This document shows, piece by piece, positions 6,248-9,414 of a stretch of DNA of 9,414 nt. Each line of letters opens with the position of its first letter. Within the stretch, counting starts at the first letter, position 1. A model generated the notes under the pieces. That model worked only from the letters and a program-made list of their open reading frames with translations. It was not told the origin of the DNA and searched no databases. The stretch spans positions 1 through 9,414 of the forward strand of contig JASHSO010000011.1 in NCBI GenBank assembly GCA_030038715.1, in the 5' to 3' direction. This DNA comes from Streptosporangiaceae bacterium. GTDB taxonomy: Bacteria; Actinomycetota; Actinomycetes; Streptosporangiales; Streptosporangiaceae. Position numbers and translations under genes: made by a program.

Positions 6248-8702
6248 CGGCAGCACCCCCCCGCGACCCGCCACAGGTACGCGCACCGACGGGCTGAGCG
6301 ACTTCCAGCAGCGCCGCCTCGATCTGGCGGACATGCTGCGCGCCATGCTGCCGATCGCGCATGCCCGCGGCGACGAACCGCGTGAGCAGGAGATCAGGGT
6401 GCTGCTGACCCGGCTGGCAGCGGGCAAGTTCCAGCTAGCGGTGGCAGGCCAGTTCAGCCGGGGCAAGACAACGCTGATGAATGCCTTGCTCGGCGGTGCC
6501 TACCTCCCGATGGGTGCGCTGCCGATGACGTCGGTGGTCACGACGGTGCGGTACGGAGAGCGCACCCGCGCACTTGTCCGCAGCCACGCGTCGGGGCTTC
6601 CTGTCGAGGTCCCGGTGACCGAGCTAGCCAGGTTCGTGGCACAGTCCAGCATCGACCGAGTAGCCATGCAGGTCGCTTCGGTGGAGGTCGAGCTGCCGGC
6701 GGAGTTGCTGCGCCTGGGCTTCGAGCTCGTCGACACACCCGGCGTCGGCTCCGCCATTGCCGCCAACACCGCGGTGACCCTGCGCTACCTGCCGCAGGCC
6801 GACGCGGTTGTATTCGTCACCGGCTTCGACTCCCCGCTCACAGCAGCCGAAGCCGCCTTTCTCGCTAGTGCCGCCCAGCAGGCCGGCAAGGTTTTCCTGG
6901 TCGTCAACAAGCGGGATCTCGTCAGCGGGCCAGACGCCGCACAAGTGACCGAGTATGTGCAGCGGTGGGCGCGGCAGAATGTCCCGGCGGTCGCGCCGCA
7001 GGTGTTCGGACTGTCTGCGCTGGACGGACTGGAGTCGCAGCTGCTGGGCGACGACAAACGGCTGGCAGACAGTGGCATCAATTCGTTTCGGGCGGCGCTG
7101 ATTCGGTTCCTGACCACCGAGCAGGGCAGGACCTCGCTGAGCGCGGTCGCGGCCGCGGTAGCCAGTCTCGTCGGACGGCAGCAGCGCGACCTACGGGCCG
7201 GGAGCCGTGCGGACGGGGGTCACGACCCGGCAGTTGTGATGGCCGAATTCGATGCCCGGATGCGCGAACTGGAAGCCGACGTCGGTGCGGTCGGGAACAG
7301 GATCGCCAGCCGCCTCGCCGCGAGCCTTCCCGGCTTGCTGGCCGAACGGGGCAAAGCATGGCGGGCGAGCCTGCGCGACCTGATCGAGGCCGCAGTCGGC
7401 AGCGCGGAAGGTGCCGGGGGCGAGGCGCAGACTGGCGAGGATCAGCTAGCGGCTCGGCGCGCCGCGCTCGAGGCGGCCGGGCGCGACGTCGTTCCCTCGT
7501 GGCTTGAGCAGCGGACGGCCGAAGTGCGCGAGGACGTCATCGCAATGGCCGCGGAGGACATCGACACGCTGCGAGAACTGGCCCGGTCGCCGCGGGAGCG
7601 AGGCGCCGCGCTAGCTGGCTTGGCAACGTTTGCCGCCGGCCGGACTGGCTGGTCGATCGAGGACCTGCCGGAACTGCTGATGCCAGGGCTGAAGTGGGCG
7701 ATGCCTGATCTGCCGCCGCGCCGTCGGCAGCGCCGTGCACGCGGTACGTCAGCCGATAGTGCTGGGCCGCTGCTTTCCGACGTCGTGGCAGCCGCCGTCG
7801 GTGACCTCGCCCGGCAAGTCGGCGAAGCGTTGCCGAGGGCTGCCAGCGACTGGGCCAGGCGCCTCGCCGAGCAGGCCGCACGGGAGACTCGCGCGGAAGC
7901 CGCGCAGTTCCGGCAGTACCTATCGACTCCGGCAAGCCGGCAAGACCTGGCCGTTCTGGAGGATCTAGGCGGCCGGCTGGCGAGCTACCGGTCGTCGCTG
8001 GCGAGCTGGGTGCCGTCGGCTGCCGGCGTGGCGGATGATCCAGTCGGCCTTGCACCCGCGCCCGCTCCGGCGGCGGCGTGTCCTGTCTGCGAAGAGCAGG
8101 AAAGAGCACTGACGGACTTCCTGATCCGCTCCCAGTTTCTGCTTGCGACCAGCGAAGACGAGCAGGTCCGGCACGCCGAGGCTGGCGGCTTCTGCCCGCT
8201 GCACACCTGGCAGTATGCTCACCTGGCCTCCCCGGTTGGCATCTCGGCCGGGAACGCACGGCTCGCCAGTCTGGTCGCCAGCGAGCTGACGGCACTCGGG
8301 TCTGAGCCGGGCACGGCGGAGGAGCGAGCCCGGGTCGTGTCTGCCCTGAGTGCGGCCAGCGTGCGAGCCTGCGGAGCATGTGCGGTGCTGGCCGGCGTGG
8401 AACGCCAGGCGACCGCCTCGGTGGTCGGCCTGCCCGCTCCTGACGCGGCCCCGCTGTGCCTGCGTCACCTGGCCATGGCTCTGCGGGTCGGCCCTTCCGA
8501 GGCGGTTGGCGGCGCGCTCATCGCCGCGCTAGCCCATGCGTTGCAGCGAGCTTCGACCGACATGAGGTCGTATGCGCTGAAGCGGGAGGCGCTGCGCCGT
8601 GGCCTGATCACGGCGGCCGAGGACCGGGCCCATGGCTACGCTCTCCGCCTGCTGGCAGGCCATCCGGCACTGGCCCGGCCGTGGCAGCCAGAGGACGGTT
8701 AG
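6240..8702 (+). CDS. Dynamin-like GTPase with two C-terminal CxxC...CxxH modules (820 aa)
   Basis: A short hydrophilic leader and helix (1-60) precede a dynamin-type GTPase domain: G1 GQFSRGKT (70-77), G2 region PMTSVVTT (95-102), G3 DTPG (165-168) and G4 NKRD (223-226). Residues ~300-600 are Ala/Arg/Glu-rich helical stalk sequence with a very basic RRRQRRAR patch (494-501), a possible contact with acidic lipids. A Pro/Ala linker (603-613) leads to two CxxC...CxxH modules: C614/C617-C652/H655 and C711/C714-C740/H743. These match the modules of the 402-aa protein encoded upstream. No membrane helix is obvious. ATG 6240 overlaps the transporter stop by 8 nt (ATGAGTGA); there is only a weak ribosome site, so translational coupling is likely. 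With the 572-aa GTPase it may form a hetero-oligomeric dynamin pair. The fusion of GTPase and zinc-type module is the unusual feature; the cellular role is unknown. Confidence 0.93.
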   Translation: MSDGSTPPRPATGTRTDGLSDFQQRRLDLADMLRAMLPIAHARGDEPREQEIRVLLTRLAAGKFQLAVAGQFSRGKTTLMNALLGGAYLPMGALPMTSVVTTVRYGERTRALVRSHASGLPVEVPVTELARFVAQSSIDRVAMQVASVEVELPAELLRLGFELVDTPGVGSAIAANTAVTLRYLPQADAVVFVTGFDSPLTAAEAAFLASAAQQAGKVFLVVNKRDLVSGPDAAQVTEYVQRWARQNVPAVAPQVFGLSALDGLESQLLGDDKRLADSGINSFRAALIRFLTTEQGRTSLSAVAAAVASLVGRQQRDLRAGSRADGGHDPAVVMAEFDARMRELEADVGAVGNRIASRLAASLPGLLAERGKAWRASLRDLIEAAVGSAEGAGGEAQTGEDQLAARRAALEAAGRDVVPSWLEQRTAEVREDVIAMAAEDIDTLRELARSPRERGAALAGLATFAAGRTGWSIEDLPELLMPGLKWAMPDLPPRRRQRRARGTSADSAGPLLSDVVAAAVGDLARQVGEALPRAASDWARRLAEQAARETRAEAAQFRQYLSTPASRQDLAVLEDLGGRLASYRSSLASWVPSAAGVADDPVGLAPAPAPAAACPVCEEQERALTDFLIRSQFLLATSEDEQVRHAEAGGFCPLHTWQYAHLASPVGISAGNARLASLVASELTALGSEPGTAEERARVVSALSAASVRACGACAVLAGVERQATASVVGLPAPDAAPLCLRHLAMALRVGPSEAVGGALIAALAHALQRASTDMRSYALKREALRRGLITAAEDRAHGYALRLLAGHPALARPWQPEDG

Positions 8703-8983
8703 CTGTCGGCCAGCAGCCTGGCACAGACGCCGAACAGCCGCAGGTCCGCCGAGACCTCAGCCTGGCGGGAGAACGCGCATACATCACCGCACGCCAGCGA
8801 CTGCCAGCACAGCCGGTCGGCCAGGGCGATGGCCCTTGCCGCCGCCGGGGCCAGCGCGATTGGGGCCGCGTTCTCCACGTCGTGCCGCAGGCACGCTACG
8901 TCATGAGCAGCGCCGCTTGCAGCAACCGCCTGAAGCCGCTCGAGCCGCACGGACAGCTCCCCGATCAGGTACTGCTGCGTCAT
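8699..8983 (-). CDS. Small protein of unknown function (94 aa), Cys-containing
   Basis: I do not recognise this protein by function. It starts MTQQYLIGELSVRLERLQAV, an amphipathic helix, followed by more predicted helix and no membrane segment or signal peptide. Five cysteines lie at 31, 59, 65, 69 and 87, including a CLRH (31-34) and a CGDVC (65-69), so metal binding is possible but unproven. The ATG at 8983 overlaps the TGA of the upstream PAP2 gene (ATGA), pointing to a two-gene unit with translational coupling. The stop codon overlaps the stop of the convergent GTPase gene by 4 nt. The clean fit between the two neighbouring genes is the main reason to call it real. Confidence 0.7.
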   Translation of the reverse strand: MTQQYLIGELSVRLERLQAVAASGAAHDVACLRHDVENAAPIALAPAAARAIALADRLCWQSLACGDVCAFSRQAEVSADLRLFGVCARLLADS

Positions 8984-9414
8984 GTCCGACGGCTTGCCTG
9001 TTCGAGGCTCGCCGCGGCCGGCGGCTGCGAGCCGCGCAGCGCGGGCCGTGTCGGCAGCAGGCCTGTCAGGTCAAGCCAGCCCGCGGCGAACAGCCAGCCC
9101 GCCAGGACGTCCGTCGGCCAATGCACGCCGAGGCAGATGCGGCTGGCCCCGACTCCGGTGGCGGCCAGCAGCGTTGCCGCATGGCCGGCCGCACGATCGG
9201 CGCCAAGAGCGCTTGCGCACGCCCCGGCAGTCAAGGCGGCCAGGCAGGTGTGCTTGGACGGCAGGCTGAATCCTTCGGGCTCGGCCAGCCACAGCACCGC
9301 GGGTGGTCGCTGCCGCGCGATGGCATGCGACAGCCCGCGGCGAACTGTCGTGCCCGCGAGCACCGCGATGCACGGCCCGATGGCGGCTCGCCAGCCGCTC
9401 CGCCGCGCCGCCAC
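8980..9414 (-). CDS. PAP2-superfamily phosphatase (C-terminal part)
   Basis: The frame is open to the window edge, so the N-terminus is probably missing; 144 residues are visible. The three PAP2 regions are present in order: motif 1 ending ARQRPP (33-38, counted from the edge), motif 2 LPSKHT (51-56) and motif 3 SRICLGVHWPTD (91-102) with the Ser-Arg pair, the nucleophile histidine H98 and the partner Asp102. Hydrophobic helices surround them, as expected for an integral membrane lipid phosphatase. Two positions differ from the textbook pattern: the motif 1 Lys position is Ser29, and the PSGH glycine is Lys54. Catalytic His55 and His98 are kept, so activity is still plausible. Family knowledge: substrates include phosphatidic acid, undecaprenyl diphosphate or other isoprenoid-linked phosphates; which one cannot be told. 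It overlaps the 94-aa gene by ATGA. Confidence 0.9.
   Translation of the reverse strand: MAARRSGWRAAIGPCIAVLAGTTVRRGLSHAIARQRPPAVLWLAEPEGFSLPSKHTCLAALTAGACASALGADRAAGHAATLLAATGVGASRICLGVHWPTDVLAGWLFAAGWLDLTGLLPTRPALRGSQPPAAASLEQASRRT

Noticed and set aside
7929..8007. Short direct repeats in the second GTPase gene (CCGGCAAG twice in tandem; CTGGCGAGCT twice, 21 nt apart)
   Set aside because: They are in frame and explained by repeated residues in helical protein sequence (LASYRSSLASW); no sign of a repeat array.
7537..8379. Long open frame on the - strand inside the second GTPase gene
   Set aside because: The translation is Pro/Arg/Gly-rich and low in complexity, opposite a gene with clear GTPase and Cys/His motifs.

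Overview
The window comes from a high-GC actinobacterium. I infer this from the G+C-rich third codon positions, the frequent GTG starts (the ASCH gene and the MFS gene), Ala/Arg/Gly-rich proteins, tight gene packing with 4 to 8 nt overlaps, and a PAP2 subtype and HyfB-type antiporter subunit of the kind found in actinomycetes. The genus cannot be fixed from the sequence. I found no RNA genes, insertion sequences or CRISPR arrays.

Left edge (1-1747): the 3' part of a HyfB/HycC-like proton-translocating membrane subunit enters from outside the window. It belongs to the NuoL/MrpA antiporter superfamily, as in group 4 [NiFe]-hydrogenase-like complexes. It is followed 29 nt later by a small ASCH (PUA-like) domain protein.

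Centre (1858-8702): four genes on the + strand look like one operon. (i) A 572-aa dynamin-like GTPase. (ii) A 402-aa protein made of four repeats of a CxxC...CxxH module, probably zinc-binding. (iii) A 427-aa MFS transporter. (iv) An 820-aa second dynamin-like GTPase that overlaps the transporter by 8 nt and carries two copies of the same CxxC...CxxH module at its C-terminus. A stand-alone module protein next to one GTPase, and the same module fused to the other, is the strongest sign that these genes share a job. A two-GTPase membrane-remodelling system with a zinc (or redox) adaptor and a dedicated transporter is a reasonable hypothesis. The function is not known to me and should be read as inference.

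Right edge (8699-9414): two - strand genes converge on the operon. A PAP2-superfamily phosphatase, cut by the window end, is joined by an ATGA overlap to a 94-aa protein of unknown function. The stop codon of that small gene overlaps the stop of the second GTPase.

Non-coding and structural signals: a perfect 19-bp palindrome sits over the translation start region of the first GTPase gene. A perfect 15-bp inverted repeat with a 3-nt spacer lies inside the module-protein gene, with two weaker ones downstream in the same gene. The 142-nt gap before the module-protein gene holds small hairpins. No stretch longer than 300 bases lacks a gene.
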